Notes: a model not told the origin generated them from the letters alone. 64,000 bases of DNA from Marinibacterium profundimaris (GCF_002210095.1 NZ_AQQR01000005.1:248001-312000), one strand, 5' to 3'. Shown: positions 35,382 to 44,324, counted from the stretch's first letter. Numbers and translations: made by a program.

Positions 35382-36218
35382 TCAGCGGATGCGCAGCCTG
35401 GGGTGCCGGTTCACGTCCTTGTAGAGCAGGTAGCGGAACGGCCCGTCGCCGGCGGCATAGCAGCATTGCGGGCAGAAGGCGCGCAGCCACATGAAATCGC
35501 CGGCCTCGACCTCGACCCAGTCGCCGTTGAGGTAATAGACCCCGCGCCCCTCCAGCACGTAAAGCCCGTGTTCCATCACGTGGGTCTCGGCGAATGGGAT
35601 CACCGCGCCGGGCTGGATCGTCACGATTGTGACATGCATGTCGTGGCGCAGGTCCTCGGGGTCGACGAAGCGGGTCGTGGCCCAGCGGCCGTCGGTCTCG
35701 GGCATCTCGACCGGGTCGACATCGTCGTCGTGCGACAGGAAGAAATCCGGCGGCGGCAGCCCCTCGACCGGCTCGTAGGCCTTGCGGATCCAGTGAAACC
35801 GCGCCTCGGGCCCTGCGTGATTGTGCAGCGAGTAATCCGCGCCGGGCGGCAGGTAGGCGAAGGAGCCGGGCTCCATCACGTAATCCTCGTCGCCGATCGA
35901 CAGCGTCATGGCGCCGTCGACCATGAATATCGCGCCCTCGGCCTCCGGGTCCGGTTCGGGCCATTCCGAGCCGCCGCCGGGCGAGAGTTCCACGATGTAT
36001 TGCGCGAAGGTCTCGGCGAAGCCGGTCATCGGGCGGGCGATGATCCAGGCGCGGGCGTCGTCCCAGTAGGGCAGGGCGGAGGTCACGATGTCGCGCATCG
36101 TAGCGCGCGGGATCAGGGCGTAGGCTTCGGTGAAGCGCGCGCCGCCGGTGGGCCCCGCCGGGCGGTCGCTTTGCGGGGGCAGGCCTCCGGGCGGGATGGC
36201 ATAGCTGCGTTTTGTCAT
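35382..36218 (-). CDS. allE: (S)-ureidoglycine aminohydrolase (bicupin)
   Basis: A 278-residue bicupin of the AllE/UGlyAH family, releasing ammonia from S-ureidoglycine to give S-ureidoglycolate, the AllA substrate. Two cupin barrels are visible; the C-terminal one carries the metal-site pattern ETHVMEHGLYVLEGRGVYYLNGDW, shown here only in part as ETHVMEHGLYVLEG. Full length. It is convergent with the permease. The enzyme that makes ureidoglycine, allantoate amidohydrolase, is not in this window. Confidence 0.92.
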   Translation of the reverse strand: MTKRSYAIPPGGLPPQSDRPAGPTGGARFTEAYALIPRATMRDIVTSALPYWDDARAWIIARPMTGFAETFAQYIVELSPGGGSEWPEPDPEAEGAIFMVDGAMTLSIGDEDYVMEPGSFAYLPPGADYSLHNHAGPEARFHWIRKAYEPVEGLPPPDFFLSHDDDVDPVEMPETDGRWATTRFVDPEDLRHDMHVTIVTIQPGAVIPFAETHVMEHGLYVLEGRGVYYLNGDWVEVEAGDFMWLRAFCPQCCYAAGDGPFRYLLYKDVNRHPRLRIR

Positions 36219-36563
36219 GGGTCTCCGGGCTCTTGTCCTGTCCGGTCCGCCGGGAACGGCCGGGGACCGGTCCGCGCAACTATGCCGCCCCGCGCGCCCG
36301 AGGGCCAGATGTCATGCGAGATCGGTTCCGGGTGTGGCTGACGGGTCCGGGGCGGGGGGGGCGCGCGCCATGGTTCGCCCCCGGGTCGCCAGCGCCGGCC
36401 TCGGCGGCCCCGGCGGTCATGGTCATCCCGCGCCCCGGACCCGACCGCCGGGGCAAGGCTGCGCCGCGCGGCGGCCGGGCGGTGCAATTGGCGGTTTGAC
36501 GGCGGCCGGGGGGATGCTAACCATGGGGCCGTGAAGGACAACAGCCGCAATGGGGCCGTAACG
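36219..36563. other. 345-base region without a recognised gene
   Basis: Very GC-rich sequence upstream of both allE and the secreted-protein gene, which are divergent, so it should hold both promoters. Open frames here have no family resemblance or ribosome-binding site. I see no clear promoter boxes. Confidence 0.4.
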
Positions 36564-36923
36564 ATGCGCATGACTTTTGTAACCGGAGCGCTGGCGCTCT
36601 GCCTCGGGCTGACGTCCGTGCCGCTGGCCCAGGCCCAGCCGATCTCGCAGATCCTGCGCCGCACCGGGCTGACACAGGCGGACATCAACATCATGACGCA
36701 ATCCGCATCGACGCTTTATCGCGGCGACAGCCGCACCGTCGGGAGCGAGGCGGACTGGTCCAACCCCGATACCGGCGCCAGCGGCAAGTCGATGCTGGTC
36801 GCCTTTGCCGACGATTGCGCCGACGTGCGCCATACCGTGATCACCCAGCGCCGGCCCGAGCCGCAGGAATTCACGTTCCGCAACTGCAAGACGGCCGACG
36901 GCAACTGGATGCTGGCCCCCTGA
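36564..36923 (+). CDS. small secreted protein, 17-kDa-antigen-like C-terminal domain
   Basis: A 119-residue protein with a clear signal peptide (MRMTFVTGALALCLGLTSVP, cleavage near AQA). The mature part has ADWSNPDTGASGKSMLV, a central Cys in DDCADV and a terminal NCKTADGNWMLAP. This layout (W-NP-TG--G, two Cys, DG-W) resembles the C-terminal domain of rickettsial 17-kDa surface antigens, which is of unknown function; the lipobox and glycine-zipper of that family are missing. The ATG at 36564 is chosen over a GTG at 36531 because it begins the signal peptide. Confidence 0.7.
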   Translation: MRMTFVTGALALCLGLTSVPLAQAQPISQILRRTGLTQADINIMTQSASTLYRGDSRTVGSEADWSNPDTGASGKSMLVAFADDCADVRHTVITQRRPEPQEFTFRNCKTADGNWMLAP

Positions 36924-37114
36924 CCCTGCGGGGCGGGCGTGGCGCAGCGACCGGGTCCCCGGTCGGGCGCATGCCGCCCGTGCGGCAGTGCCGGGCCGGA
37001 ACCGCCGCCCCGGCCCGGGCGTGCCATGCCCCCGAGCCGCGTATGCCCTACACCCCGGCCCGTGTCGTCCCCTTTCATCTTTAGATTTCGCAACTTTCAA
37101 GGAGGCCGGATCTG

Positions 37115-37657
37115 ATGTCTGACAGCGCTCCCGCGGAGGCCACGCTCAACCCGCTGGCCCCGGATCATCTGCCCTATTACCTTCCGCTGGCCGACGGCAC
37201 CGACACGATGATGCACACGGCCATCATCGCCCTGGTGCTGGTCGCCTTCCTGGGCGGTGTCTTTTACCTGCACCTGCATTCGCTGCCCGAGCGCATGGCC
37301 CATGGTCATGGCCGGACCCAGTTCCAGATCGTCGCGATCCTGGGTCTGCTGGCGCTGTTCACGCACCAGAACATCTTCTGGATCATCGCGCTGCTGCTGG
37401 CGGCGACCACCCTGCCGGATTACCTGACGCCGATCACCTCGGGCGCGCGGTCGCTGGCGCGCCTGTCGGGGCGCGACTACGAGGGCGACGACGAGCTGGA
37501 GGACGATCCCGGGCACACCCCCGGCACGCCGCCGAAGCACCGCCCGGACACGCATGTGCGGCAGGACGCGGGTCAGGATACGGGCCAGGACACAGGCCAG
37601 GACAGGTCGCAGGATCGGGCATCCGGGGCCGCGACCCGCACCGGCGCAAAGGACTGA
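37115..37657 (+). CDS. DUF3302-like inner-membrane protein
   Basis: A 180-residue protein with membrane segments near residues 33-54 and 70-98 and a hydrophilic tail containing short DTGQD repeats (about 147-160). The segment FYLHLHSLPERMAHGHG between the helices recalls DUF3302 proteins such as YiaW/YibI, which are paired with HlyD-type proteins; the same pairing holds here, with the HlyD gene starting three bases after this stop. Function unknown; a small partner of the membrane-fusion protein is inferred. Confidence 0.65.
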   Translation: MSDSAPAEATLNPLAPDHLPYYLPLADGTDTMMHTAIIALVLVAFLGGVFYLHLHSLPERMAHGHGRTQFQIVAILGLLALFTHQNIFWIIALLLAATTLPDYLTPITSGARSLARLSGRDYEGDDELEDDPGHTPGTPPKHRPDTHVRQDAGQDTGQDTGQDRSQDRASGAATRTGAKD

Positions 37658-37660
37658 TCC

Positions 37661-38905
37661 ATGCTTGAATTCATCATCTGCTCGATGCTGACGATCCTGC
37701 CGGATTTCCTGATCCGCCGCTATGGACAGGGCAAGCGCATCGGCCACGAGATCACGCTTTATTCCGTCTGGTTCGAACTGCGCTACGGGATCACCGCCTG
37801 TGCGATCATGACGATCTCGCTGATCACCGTGGTCTTCTTCTACCACCCGGCGGCCGAGGGGGCCACGGCGGCCTATCGTACCGTCACCATCCTGCCCGAG
37901 ACGCCGGGCCGGGTGACCGAGGTCATGGTTGCCAACGGCGAGCATGTCGAGGCGGGGGATGTCCTGTTCCAGCTGGACAAGTCCCGGCAGGAGGCGGCGC
38001 TGGAGACCGCCCGCAGCCGGCTGGACGAGATCGACGCCGAGATCGTCATGGCGGCGGCCGACCTGCAGGCGGCCGAGGCGACGGTCAACCAGGCCGAGGC
38101 CGTTCTGACCGAGTACCAGACCGAACTGGCGCGCACCCAGCAGCTGATCGACCGGGGCTCCTCGGCGGTCAGCCAGCAGGACCTGGACCGCCAGCGCGCC
38201 CGGGCCGACGCCCAGGCCGCCGCGGTCGAGGCGGCGCGCAGCCAGGCGATGAGTGCGCGGTCGCGCGTCGAGACGCTGCTGCCGGCGCAACGGGCCAGTG
38301 CCGATGCCTCGGTCCGCCAGGCCGAGGTGGAGCTGGACCTGACCACGATCCGCGCCACCGCCGGGGGCACCATGTCGCAATTCGCGCTGCAGCCGGGGGA
38401 TTACGTGAATTCCATCTTCCGGCCCGCCGGGCTGATCGTGCCGGACGGGCGCGGATCGGGGCGCCAGCGGATGCAGGCGGGCTTTGGCCAGCTGGCGGCG
38501 CCGGTGCTGAAGGTCGGCATGGTCGCCGAGGTGGCCTGTGCCTCGGTGCCGTTCACGATCATCCCGATGGTCATCGTCGACATCCAGGATGTCATCGCGG
38601 GCGGCGCCGTGCGTCCGACCGACCAGCTGATCGACATCGGCCAGTCCCAGCCGCCCGGGTCGGTTCTGGCGATCATGGAGCCGCTTTACGAGGGCGGGAT
38701 GGACCGGGTGCTGCCGGGCTCCACCTGCGCGGTGAACGCCTATACCGACAACCACCACCGGCTGGAGCATGACGAGAGCCTGACCACGCTGCAGAAGGTG
38801 GGCCTGCACGTGGTGGATACGGTCGGGCTGGCGCATGCGTTCATCCTGCGGATCCAGGCGCTGCTGCTGCCGGTGCGGAGCCTTGTCCTGAGCGGCGGGC
38901 ACTGA
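37661..38905 (+). CDS. HlyD-family membrane-fusion protein
   Basis: A 414-residue periplasmic adaptor of the YibH/EmrA kind. An N-terminal hydrophobic region (two segments within about 1-65) anchors it. The lipoyl half-motif ILPETPGRVTEVMVANGEHVEAGD, quoted in part as GRVTEVMVANGEHVEAGD, leads into a long coiled-coil hairpin (about 110-205, many Ala, Gln and Glu) and a second lipoyl half with TIRATAGGTMSQFALQPGD. No transport pump or outer-membrane factor is adjacent, so its partner is unknown. It is co-transcribed with the DUF3302-like gene. Confidence 0.85.
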   Translation: MLEFIICSMLTILPDFLIRRYGQGKRIGHEITLYSVWFELRYGITACAIMTISLITVVFFYHPAAEGATAAYRTVTILPETPGRVTEVMVANGEHVEAGDVLFQLDKSRQEAALETARSRLDEIDAEIVMAAADLQAAEATVNQAEAVLTEYQTELARTQQLIDRGSSAVSQQDLDRQRARADAQAAAVEAARSQAMSARSRVETLLPAQRASADASVRQAEVELDLTTIRATAGGTMSQFALQPGDYVNSIFRPAGLIVPDGRGSGRQRMQAGFGQLAAPVLKVGMVAEVACASVPFTIIPMVIVDIQDVIAGGAVRPTDQLIDIGQSQPPGSVLAIMEPLYEGGMDRVLPGSTCAVNAYTDNHHRLEHDESLTTLQKVGLHVVDTVGLAHAFILRIQALLLPVRSLVLSGGH

Positions 38906-39009
38906 GGCTGGCGGTCTTCGGGGGCGCTGCCCCCGGACCCCCGGAGGTATTTGGGCCAAGAAGAAGCAGGGGCGTGGTGCGCCGTTGCCGGCCGGATGAG
39001 GAGATGCGG

Positions 39010-39414
39010 ATGAGCGGGGAATTCGCGGGCGGATGCCTGTGCGGGGCGGTGCGGTTCCGGATCGACGGGGCGTTCGAGGGGTTCTTTCTTTGCCATTGCA
39101 GCCGCTGCCGGAGGGCGACCGGGTCGGCCCATGCGGCGAATCTGTTCTCGGGCACGGGGCAGATCACCTGGGAGAGCGGCGACACGCTGCGGCGTGCCTT
39201 CCGGCTGGACGGGACGCGGTTCGAGCGGTGTTTTTGCGCGACCTGCGGCGGGGCGCTGCCCGTGGTCCGGCCCGAAGGCGGGCTGGTGGTGCCGGCGGGC
39301 TGTCTTGAGGGGCCGGTGGGCCTGCGGCCCGGGGCGCATATCTGCTGGCAAAGCCGGGCGGACTGGGACGATGCCCTGGAAGAGTTGGCGCGGCTGGACG
39401 GGCTGCCAGGCTGA
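39010..39414 (+). CDS. GFA-family zinc-binding protein
   Basis: A 134-residue protein of the glutathione-dependent formaldehyde-activating (Gfa/CENP-V) fold: zinc cysteines in GGCLCGAVRFR, FLCHCSRCRR and CFCATCGGAL. Members of this family have varied or unknown roles, so no substrate is claimed. The ATG at 39010 has GAGGAG seven bases upstream. It stands alone between the HlyD gene and convergent ghrA. Confidence 0.88.
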   Translation: MSGEFAGGCLCGAVRFRIDGAFEGFFLCHCSRCRRATGSAHAANLFSGTGQITWESGDTLRRAFRLDGTRFERCFCATCGGALPVVRPEGGLVVPAGCLEGPVGLRPGAHICWQSRADWDDALEELARLDGLPG

Positions 39415-39448
39415 GCGCCCCCCGCCCGGGGGGGGGCGCTGGGGCCGA

Positions 39449-40381
39449 TCAGTAGCCGCGGCTGCGATCGACCTCGTGCAGGAGCGGCTCGCCCGCGGCG
39501 AGGCGGCGGAAGTTTTCGGCCACGTCGTCGAGCGCATCGCCCAGGTGCCAGCCGGAGACATGGGGCGTGATCGTCACCCCGGGGTGGGACCACAGCGGGC
39601 TGTCGGCGGGCAGCGGTTCGGTCCGGGTCACGTCGAGCACGGCGCCGCCGAGGCCGGCGCCCAGCGCGGCCAGGAGGGCGTCTTCGTCGATCAGGTCGCC
39701 GCGTCCCGCGTTCAGCAGGACCGCGCCGGGCTTCATGTGGCTCAGCATGGCGGCGTCGAAGAGATCGCGGGTGCCTTCGGTCGAGGGCAGGATCGCCACG
39801 ACGTAATCCTGTTCGCCCAGCAGAGCGGGCAGGGCGTCGGGACCGTGCAGGCAGGTGACGCCGTCGATGTCCTTGGGAGAAGAGCTCCAGCCGGTGGTGA
39901 CGAAGCCGATGTCGCGCAGCAGCCGCGCGGTGGTGGCCCCGATATGGCCGAGGCCGAGCACGGCGGCGCGGGTCTTCCTGGTCTCGCGCGGGGCGACGGG
40001 CGCCCATTCGGCGCGGGACTGGGCGGCGGCGAACCGCAGCAGCTGGCGCTGGTCGCGCAGCATGTAGGTCAGCGCCCATTCGGCGATCTCGCGCGCCGGC
40101 TCCATCGGTTTCAGCCGCGCCACGCGGGCCTGCGGGGGCAACGCGGGGTGGTTGACAATGGTCTCGACGCCGGCGCCCAGCTTCTGGACCAGCGCAAGGT
40201 TCGGAAGCTGCGCGGGCAGGTCGGGATCCAGCGTGGAACAGGCGAGCATGGTGATCTCGGCCGGATCGCCGATCCCGGCCCGGGTGCGCACGTCGGAGCC
40301 CGGCAGCGCGTCGAGGATGACGTCGCGGACCTCGTCGTTGGTCATCCAGCCTTCGTGTCCGATGTCGATCAGCAGGGCCAT
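39449..40381 (-). CDS. ghrA: glyoxylate/hydroxypyruvate reductase A-like dehydrogenase
   Basis: A 310-residue D-2-hydroxyacid dehydrogenase of the GhrA subgroup. NAD(P) motif AVLGLGHIGATTARLL, catalytic Arg in LNAGRGDLIDE, Glu in DVTRTEPLP and His in ITPHVSGWH are all present. It probably reduces glyoxylate to glycolate or hydroxypyruvate to glycerate. The purine island 4 kb upstream makes glyoxylate through AllA, so a shared flux is plausible, though the genes are not in one operon. Confidence 0.88.
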   Translation of the reverse strand: MALLIDIGHEGWMTNDEVRDVILDALPGSDVRTRAGIGDPAEITMLACSTLDPDLPAQLPNLALVQKLGAGVETIVNHPALPPQARVARLKPMEPAREIAEWALTYMLRDQRQLLRFAAAQSRAEWAPVAPRETRKTRAAVLGLGHIGATTARLLRDIGFVTTGWSSSPKDIDGVTCLHGPDALPALLGEQDYVVAILPSTEGTRDLFDAAMLSHMKPGAVLLNAGRGDLIDEDALLAALGAGLGGAVLDVTRTEPLPADSPLWSHPGVTITPHVSGWHLGDALDDVAENFRRLAAGEPLLHEVDRSRGY

Positions 40382-40606
40382 TGCGCTCTCCTATTCAGCC
40401 GTTTGCGGGCGCAGCGGTAGCCGTCCGGGCCCGGGGGCGCAACCGCGTCCGGGCGCGTCCTGGCAGGCGACGCAACGATCTGTACCGTTCTGCGAAATTG
40501 AGTTCCGAAATCGGTGGACATTCTCGCGCGCCCTGTTCCATCCTGCCGCCAAGCCTGGTGCCGCATGACGGAGACCGGTGCATATCGTCTCTTGGGAGGA
40601 AGACGC

Positions 40607-41842
40607 ATGAACATGAATTTCACGATGCGGCCGGAGAACGAGGCGCTTCTGGACAAGGTCCGGGAGATGATCCGCGACGAGATCATGCCGCTGGAGGAGG
40701 AGTATGCCCGCGAGGTCGCGACCGGCGACCGCTGGGCCTATACCGACCGGCAGACCGAGATCCTTGAAGGCCTGAAGGCCAGGGCGCGCGAGCGGGGGCT
40801 GTGGAATTTCTGGCTGACCGACAGCGACCGCGGCATCGGGCTGACCACGGTGGAATACGCGCTGTTCGCCGAGGAGATGGGCAAGACGCCGCTGGGGGCC
40901 GAGGTCTTCAACTGTTCGGCGCCGGACACCGGCAACATGGAGGTCTTCGAGCGCTACGGCAGCGAGAAGATGAAGGAAGAGTGGCTGAAGCCCTTGCTGG
41001 CGGGCGAGATCCGCTCCGCCTACCTGATGACGGAGCCGGACGTGGCCTCGTCCGATGCCACCAACGTGTCGATGTCCTGCGTGCGCGACGGCGACCATTA
41101 CGTGCTGAACGGCGAGAAATGGTGGTCTTCGGGGGCGGGGGATCCGCGCTGCAAGGTTTATATCACCATGGTGAAGACCGGCGGCGAGGAGGCGCGCAGG
41201 CACGAGCGGCATTCGATGATCGTGGTGCCGGCGGGGACCGAGGGGATCGAGATCCTGCGCCCCATGCTGGTCTTCGGCCATGACGACGCGCCGCACGGGC
41301 ACATGCATGTGCGGTTCACCGATGTGCGCGTGCCGGTCGAGAACATGCTGCTGGGCGAGGGGCGCGGTTTCGAGATCGCGCAGGGGCGGCTTGGCCCCGG
41401 GCGGATTCACCATTGCATGCGCGCGATCGGGCAGGCCGAGTCGGCGCTGCAGCAGCTGTGCCAGAGGGCGCTGCACCGCGAGGCCTTCGGCAAGAAGCTG
41501 GCGGAGCTGGGCGCGAATTACGACATCATCGCCGAATGCCGGATGGAGATCGAGATGGCGCGCCTGCTGTGCCTGAAGGCCGCCTGGTACATGGACCAGG
41601 GCGACAAGAAGGCCGCCGCGCCCTGGATCAGCCAGATCAAGGTGGTGGCGCCGCGCGTCGCGCTGAAGGTGATCGACGAGGCGATGCAGATCCATGGCGG
41701 CGCCGGGATCAGCCAGGAGACCCCGTTGGCGCATGCCTGGACCCATGTGCGCACGCTGCGTTTCGCCGACGGGCCGGATGCGGTGCACCGGCGGCAGATT
41801 GCGCGGGCCGAGTTGAAGAAATACACGCAGGAGAAGGTCTAG
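40607..41842 (+). CDS. acyl-CoA dehydrogenase, ACAD10/11-like
   Basis: A 411-residue flavoprotein. FAD/substrate motifs [17 protein letters not shown] and [17 protein letters not shown], the [16 protein letters not shown] helix region, and the late [18 protein letters not shown]. The DGPDAVH form replaces the YEGTNEI of common acyl-CoA dehydrogenases and is typical of ACAD10/11-type enzymes, some of which act on 4-hydroxyacyl substrates. The ATG at 40607 has an excellent GGGAGGAAG site. No partner phosphotransferase gene is next to it. Confidence 0.88.
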   Translation: MNMNFTMRPENEALLDKVREMIRDEIMPLEEEYAREVATGDRWAYTDRQTEILEGLKARARERGLWNFWLTDSDRGIGLTTVEYALFAEEMGKTPLGAEVFNCSAPDTGNMEVFERYGSEKMKEEWLKPLLAGEIRSAYLMTEPDVASSDATNVSMSCVRDGDHYVLNGEKWWSSGAGDPRCKVYITMVKTGGEEARRHERHSMIVVPAGTEGIEILRPMLVFGHDDAPHGHMHVRFTDVRVPVENMLLGEGRGFEIAQGRLGPGRIHHCMRAIGQAESALQQLCQRALHREAFGKKLAELGANYDIIAECRMEIEMARLLCLKAAWYMDQGDKKAAAPWISQIKVVAPRVALKVIDEAMQIHGGAGISQETPLAHAWTHVRTLRFADGPDAVHRRQIARAELKKYTQEKV

Positions 41843-42127
41843 GGCCGGCCGGTGCCGGCCCGAGGCAGCCCGGCCGTCTTCCGCAAGGAGGCGGGCCGGG
41901 TCATCGGCAAAGACCCGGCGCGCGGGCGCTGGCCGGCCGATCAGGTCCACGTGGGGCCGGTCGCCGGACTGGTGGGCGTGGCGCTTCAGGCCATCGGGTT
42001 GCACGCGCCACGGTGAGGCCACCACGACGCGACAAAAAATTGTCCTTTCAGGGTATGATAAATTCCCCTTACGTAACGTCATTTCCATGCTAGCGTCCGC
42101 CCGATAGAAGAAAGGGAGGACGCGACC

Positions 42128-42970
42128 ATGTCCGCATGGAAGCCACTGACGATACCTGCGGTGCTGGGACTGATGGCCGCACCGGCCTGGGCGGATGCAC
42201 AGCTGGAGCGGGGGGAATACCTGGTGAACGGGATCATGGGCTGCGGCAATTGCCACACGCCGATGGGGCCGGAGGGGCCGGTGCCGGGAATGGAACTGGC
42301 CGGACGGCTGGTGGAGGACAACGACGCCTTCACCGCGATCGCGCCGAACATCACGCCGGCGGGCCGCGTCGCCGACTGGAGCGATGCCGAGCTGGCCCGC
42401 GCGATCCGCGAGGGCATCCGGCCCGACGGCTCTCTGATCGGACCGCCGATGCCCTATACCTTCTACCGTGGCCTGAGCGACAGCGACCTTGCCGCCGTCG
42501 TCGCCTTCCTGCGCACCGTGCCGGCGGTGGAGAACGATCCCGGGACCTCGACCTACAACATCCCGCTGCCCCCGGCCTATGGCCCGCCGGTCGAAAGCGT
42601 GCCGGACATCGTGCCGGCGGTGTCGGTCGAATACGGCGAATACCTGGCCGGGCCGCTGGCGCATTGCATGGAATGCCATACCCCGATGGGGCCGCAGGGG
42701 CCCATGGTGGGCACCGACCTGGGCCGCGGCGGGTTCGAGTTCCACGGGCCCTGGGGCGTGTCCGTGGCGTCGAACCTGACCAGCCACGCGGACGGGCTGG
42801 CGGGCTATTCGGATGACGAGATCAGGACGATGATCGTCGAGGGCGTGCGGCCCGACGGCTCGCCGATGTCTCCTCCGATGCCCTATGGCTATCTCGCGCG
42901 GATGAGCGAGGACGATCTTTCGGCGATCCTGCTCTACTTGCGCCAGCTGCCGCCGCTGCCGGATCGGTGA
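42128..42970 (+). CDS. secreted diheme cytochrome c
   Basis: A 280-residue protein with a signal peptide (ending APAWADA) and two cytochrome c domains with heme sites CGNCH and CMECH, each followed by HTPMGP and by a Met-containing segment (GPPMPYTFYRGL; SPPMPYGYLARM) giving the axial ligand. The two halves are clearly related, so the gene looks like an internal duplication. It likely carries electrons for a periplasmic dehydrogenase, but none is adjacent. An AT-rich stretch at 42030-42100 upstream is the probable promoter; GGGAGGA precedes the ATG. Confidence 0.9.
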   Translation: MSAWKPLTIPAVLGLMAAPAWADAQLERGEYLVNGIMGCGNCHTPMGPEGPVPGMELAGRLVEDNDAFTAIAPNITPAGRVADWSDAELARAIREGIRPDGSLIGPPMPYTFYRGLSDSDLAAVVAFLRTVPAVENDPGTSTYNIPLPPAYGPPVESVPDIVPAVSVEYGEYLAGPLAHCMECHTPMGPQGPMVGTDLGRGGFEFHGPWGVSVASNLTSHADGLAGYSDDEIRTMIVEGVRPDGSPMSPPMPYGYLARMSEDDLSAILLYLRQLPPLPDR

Positions 42971-43061
42971 CGTGGCGGGCGTTGCGCGGTGGCCCCGTCC
43001 CGGCCAACGTCCCACCCACCCACCCCGTCGGCCGGGACGGGGCCATGGCGGGCCGTGGTGC

Positions 43062-43090
43062 TTGACGCATCGCCGCAAGGCGCCTAACGG
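43062..43090 (+). promoter_or_regulatory. candidate promoter of the trpS leader
   Basis: TTGACG at 43062-43067 is separated by 17 bases from a weak -10 (TAACGG, 43085-43090). Seven bases further stands the leader-peptide ATG, so transcription would start at or next to that A and the leader would be translated without a ribosome-binding site. Confidence 0.6.
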
Positions 43091-43097
43091 TTGCGTC

Positions 43098-43145
43098 ATG
43101 CAACGCGTGACCCTCCTTGCCTGCCGCTGGTGGCAGCCCTTCTGA
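43098..43145 (+). CDS. Trp leader peptide for attenuation of trpS
   Basis: A 15-codon frame, MQRVTLLACRWWQPF then TGA, with tandem Trp codons at 43128-43133. Ribosome stalling at these codons when charged tRNA-Trp is scarce would cover the 5-bp stem gccct/agggc (43136-43140 with 43147-43151) and leave gggcggcc (43148-43155) free to pair with ggccgcc (43179-43185), which breaks the terminator. No Shine-Dalgarno is present; the ATG appears to be at the transcript 5' end, as reported for rhizobial trpL. Confidence 0.8.
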   Translation: MQRVTLLACRWWQPF

Positions 43146-43177
43146 CAGGGCGGCCAGGCGTTTCATATCGTTTCCAC

Positions 43178-43204
43178 AGGCCGCCGCATCCGGGCGGCCT
43201 TTTT
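43178..43204 (+). terminator. attenuator terminator before trpS
   Basis: An 8-bp stem (aggccgcc with ggcggcct, 7-base loop) followed directly by a run of five T. Its 5' arm can instead pair with the copy of gggcggcc at 43148-43155, giving the antiterminator. It lies 67 bases before the trpS start, so it can only act as a regulated terminator. Confidence 0.85.
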
Positions 43205-43271
43205 CATGCATCTCCATCAGGTACAGCCGGTCCGGTGTGGCGGTCTCCTTCCCCAAGAAAGAGACCCATAG

Positions 43272-44324
43272 ATGACCCAACTGACCGAAGACCGCCCTCT
43301 GAAGGCCCAGGAACAGCCCGCCTCCGCGCGCCCGGTCGTCCTGACCGGCGACCGCACCACCGGGCCGCTGCATATCGGCCATTTCGCCGGCTCGCTGAAG
43401 AACCGCATCCGCATGCAGGAGGACCACGACCAGTTCCTGCTGCTGGCCGACACCCAGGCGCTGACCGACAATGCGCAGGATCCGGGCAAGGTGCGGCGCA
43501 ACGTGGTGGAGGTGGCTCTGGATTACCTGGCCGTGGGCATAGACCCGGGGCGCAGCACGATCTGCCTGCAATCGCACCTGCCGGCGCTGGCCGAGCTGTC
43601 GATGCTGTACCTCAACTTCGTCACCGTCGCCCGGCTGGAGCGCAACCCGACGATCAAGGACGAGATCCGCGCGCGCGGCTTCGGGCGGGACATTCCGGCG
43701 GGGTTCCTGTGCTACCCCGCCGCGCAGGCCGCCGACATCACCGGCTTTCGCGCCACCGTCGTCCCGGTGGGCGAGGACCAGGCGCCGCTGATCGAGCAGA
43801 CCAACGAGATCGTGCGCCGCATCAACGCCACCGCCGGGCGCGCCGTGCTGCCCGAGGCGTACGCGGTGATCCCCGAAGCCGGGCGCCTGCCGGGCGTGGA
43901 CGGCCGCGCGAAGATGTCGAAATCGGGGGGCAACGCGATCGCGCTTTCGGCCTCGCCCGACCAGATCCGCGCCGCCGTGCGCGCCATGTACACCGATCCG
44001 GGCCACCTGCGGGCCGAGGACCCGGGGCGGGTCGAGGGCAACGTGGTCTTCACCTATCTCGACGCCTTCGACGAGGACCGCGCGGCGCTGGAGGAGTTGA
44101 AGGCGCAGTACCGAAGGGGCGGGCTGGGTGACGGCAAGCTGAAGGCGCGGCTGGAGGAGATCCTGCAGGAGCTGATCGCCCCGATCCGCAGGCGCCGGGC
44201 GGAATTCGCGACGGATCCGGCGCATGTGATCGACATCATCCGCCAGGGCACCGACCGGGCAAGGGCGATCACCGAGGCGACGCGGCGCGAGGTGGTCGAG
44301 GCGCTGGGCCTGTTCACGTTGTGA
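43272..44324 (+). CDS. trpS: tryptophanyl-tRNA synthetase, auxiliary (TrpRS-II-like)
   Basis: A 350-residue class I synthetase charging tRNA-Trp. HIGH-type motif GPLHIGHFAGS and KMSKS-type motif AKMSKSGGN are intact. The nucleotide-site stretch is LTGDRTTGPLHIGH where housekeeping TrpRS usually have SGIQPSG-like sequence; the TGDR form matches the auxiliary class (Deinococcus TrpRS II, indolmycin-resistant Streptomyces enzyme). A second, housekeeping trpS is therefore expected elsewhere. The gene follows a complete-looking Trp attenuator, so it should be induced when Trp-tRNA is low. A GC-rich inverted repeat separates it from convergent truA. Confidence 0.93.
   Translation: MTQLTEDRPLKAQEQPASARPVVLTGDRTTGPLHIGHFAGSLKNRIRMQEDHDQFLLLADTQALTDNAQDPGKVRRNVVEVALDYLAVGIDPGRSTICLQSHLPALAELSMLYLNFVTVARLERNPTIKDEIRARGFGRDIPAGFLCYPAAQAADITGFRATVVPVGEDQAPLIEQTNEIVRRINATAGRAVLPEAYAVIPEAGRLPGVDGRAKMSKSGGNAIALSASPDQIRAAVRAMYTDPGHLRAEDPGRVEGNVVFTYLDAFDEDRAALEELKAQYRRGGLGDGKLKARLEEILQELIAPIRRRRAEFATDPAHVIDIIRQGTDRARAITEATRREVVEALGLFTL

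Noticed and set aside
36423-37100. Minus-strand frame of 225 codons over the small secreted protein gene
   Set aside because: Arg/Gly-rich translation without motif; the plus-strand product has a clear signal peptide.
41852-42016. 54-codon plus-strand frame after the acyl-CoA dehydrogenase (VFRKEAGRVIGKDPARG...)
   Set aside because: Looks somewhat protein-like and could be a gene remnant, but it has no recognised family, no good start and no ribosome-binding site.
42990-43045. 16-bp perfect stem with 24-base loop upstream of the trpS leader
   Set aside because: Most simply a terminator for the cytochrome gene; it precedes the predicted trpS promoter and is not part of the attenuator.
40391-43099. 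Minus-strand open frame of 902 codons
   Set aside because: It covers ghrA upstream sequence, the acyl-CoA dehydrogenase and the cytochrome gene in antisense, is rich in Arg, His and Pro, has no family motif, and is explained by high GC.
43091-44131. Longer plus-strand frame overlapping the Trp leader and trpS
   Set aside because: It is in another frame from both; trpS itself is unambiguous in its own frame.
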